This document shows positions 63,872 through 64,000 of a stretch of 64,000 nucleotides of DNA, in pieces; positions within the stretch are counted from its first letter, which is position 1; every line of letters starts with the position of its first letter. The stretch lies in the NCBI RefSeq assembly GCF_030652235.1, contig NZ_JAUSBA010000045.1:62001-126000 (forward strand). The letters run 5' to 3'. A model generated the notes under the pieces. The model searched no databases. It had not been told where the DNA came from and was given only the letters and a program-made list of their open reading frames with translations. The position numbers and the translations under genes were made by a program. This stretch comes from Cypionkella sp. (lineage in GTDB: Bacteria > Pseudomonadota > Alphaproteobacteria > Rhodobacterales > Rhodobacteraceae).

Positions 63872-64000
63872 ATGCGCGATTTTCAGGCTCCAGGCCGCTC
63901 GGCGATCTATGCCAGCAATGGCATCTGCGCCACCTCGCATCCCTTGGCCGCCAAAGTTGCGGTTGAGGTGCTAGAGGCGGGCGGCAATGCGGTGGACGCC
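63872..64000 (+). CDS. ggt: Gamma-glutamyltransferase, N-terminal fragment (cut by window edge)
   Basis: 43 codons from ATG 63872 (GGGAG 8 bases upstream): [20 protein letters not shown] then [23 protein letters not shown], the conserved opening of gamma-glutamyltransferases, which hydrolyse or transfer gamma-glutamyl groups, e.g. of glutathione. No signal peptide is seen in this part. The frame is open upstream through the transposase remnant; the ATG choice rests on the ribosome site and the family start. Confidence 0.85.
   Translation, partial: MRDFQAPGRSAIYASNGICATSHPLAAKVAVEVLEAGGNAVDA

Overview
The window is a GC-rich, gene-dense chromosomal segment of an alphaproteobacterium, most likely order Rhodobacterales (Rhodobacteraceae). 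This rests on the dnaA-dnaN-recF-gyrB block, protein families typical of that order (DUF6478-like, a glycosyltransferase with a DUF5928-like C-terminus, a fused MnhA/B antiporter subunit, COQ9, an ALDH16-type dehydrogenase, a FrcBCAK-type fructose importer) and alphaproteobacterial codon usage. The organism is inferred from gene content; no rRNA operon is present to confirm it.

Layout. 1-7 kb: replication block (dnaA, truncated by the left edge, dnaN, recF, a LysE-family exporter, gyrB). 7-10 kb: potassium-channel-like protein, tRNA-Arg(CCU), a GntR-type LacI regulator and a periplasmic glutathione-peroxidase-like protein. 10-17.8 kb: FadH-like reductase, GH3 beta-glucosidase, a DUF6478-type pair, a lipoprotein and a second LacI regulator. 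18-24.2 kb: a complete urease operon (ureD-A-hupE/ureJ-B-C-hypothetical-E-F-G). 24.2-29.4 kb: a ProC-like/HemL-like overlapping pair, adenine deaminase and a DMT permease. 29.4-34.9 kb: a fructose-type sugar module (frcK, frcA, frcC, frcB on the minus strand; an RbsD/FucU mutarotase and a ROK regulator on the plus strand). 35.4-41.1 kb: the Mnh/Mrp cation/proton antiporter (A/B fusion, C, D, E, F, G). 41.2-49.9 kb: deoC, ALDH16, mscL, alanine dehydrogenase with a divergent Lrp regulator, Tat-exported PhoX and a transglutaminase-like protein. 50-56.5 kb: rpsU, COQ9, quinone oxidoreductase, a sulfotransferase and a divergent glycosyltransferase, HIT protein, DUF1203, YjbR. 56.5-63.4 kb: polA, a short inverted-repeat element, DUF2459, a small zinc-finger protein, lolA, a lytic transglycosylase, hspQ and a STAS/anti-sigma pair. 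The right edge holds a decayed IS481-type transposase end that reads in frame into the start of a gamma-glutamyltransferase gene.

How the genes work together. Urease with its nickel uptake and chaperones, adenine deaminase and alanine dehydrogenase all yield or handle ammonium. The frc module imports a sugar, equilibrates its anomers and probably phosphorylates it, under a ROK repressor whose likely operator is visible between the divergent promoters. DeoC plus ALDH16 would convert deoxyribose phosphate to acetaldehyde and then to acetate. The sulfotransferase and glycosyltransferase suggest a sulfated surface glycan.

Between the genes there are repeated non-coding signals. The clearest is a degenerate motif of about 23 bp (core GAGTATTT..GCCAAGATGA, with a sister form GGATATTTGAGCACAGAGGATGA-like) found at about ten intergenic places. 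It is twice coupled to a G/C hairpin and placed at the start of the next gene, and once arranged head to head as a long inverted repeat. A second family is a 17-bp hairpin (GGTCCCGAGTTGGGACC) present three times. I saw no CRISPR array, no complete insertion sequence, no prophage and no defence system.
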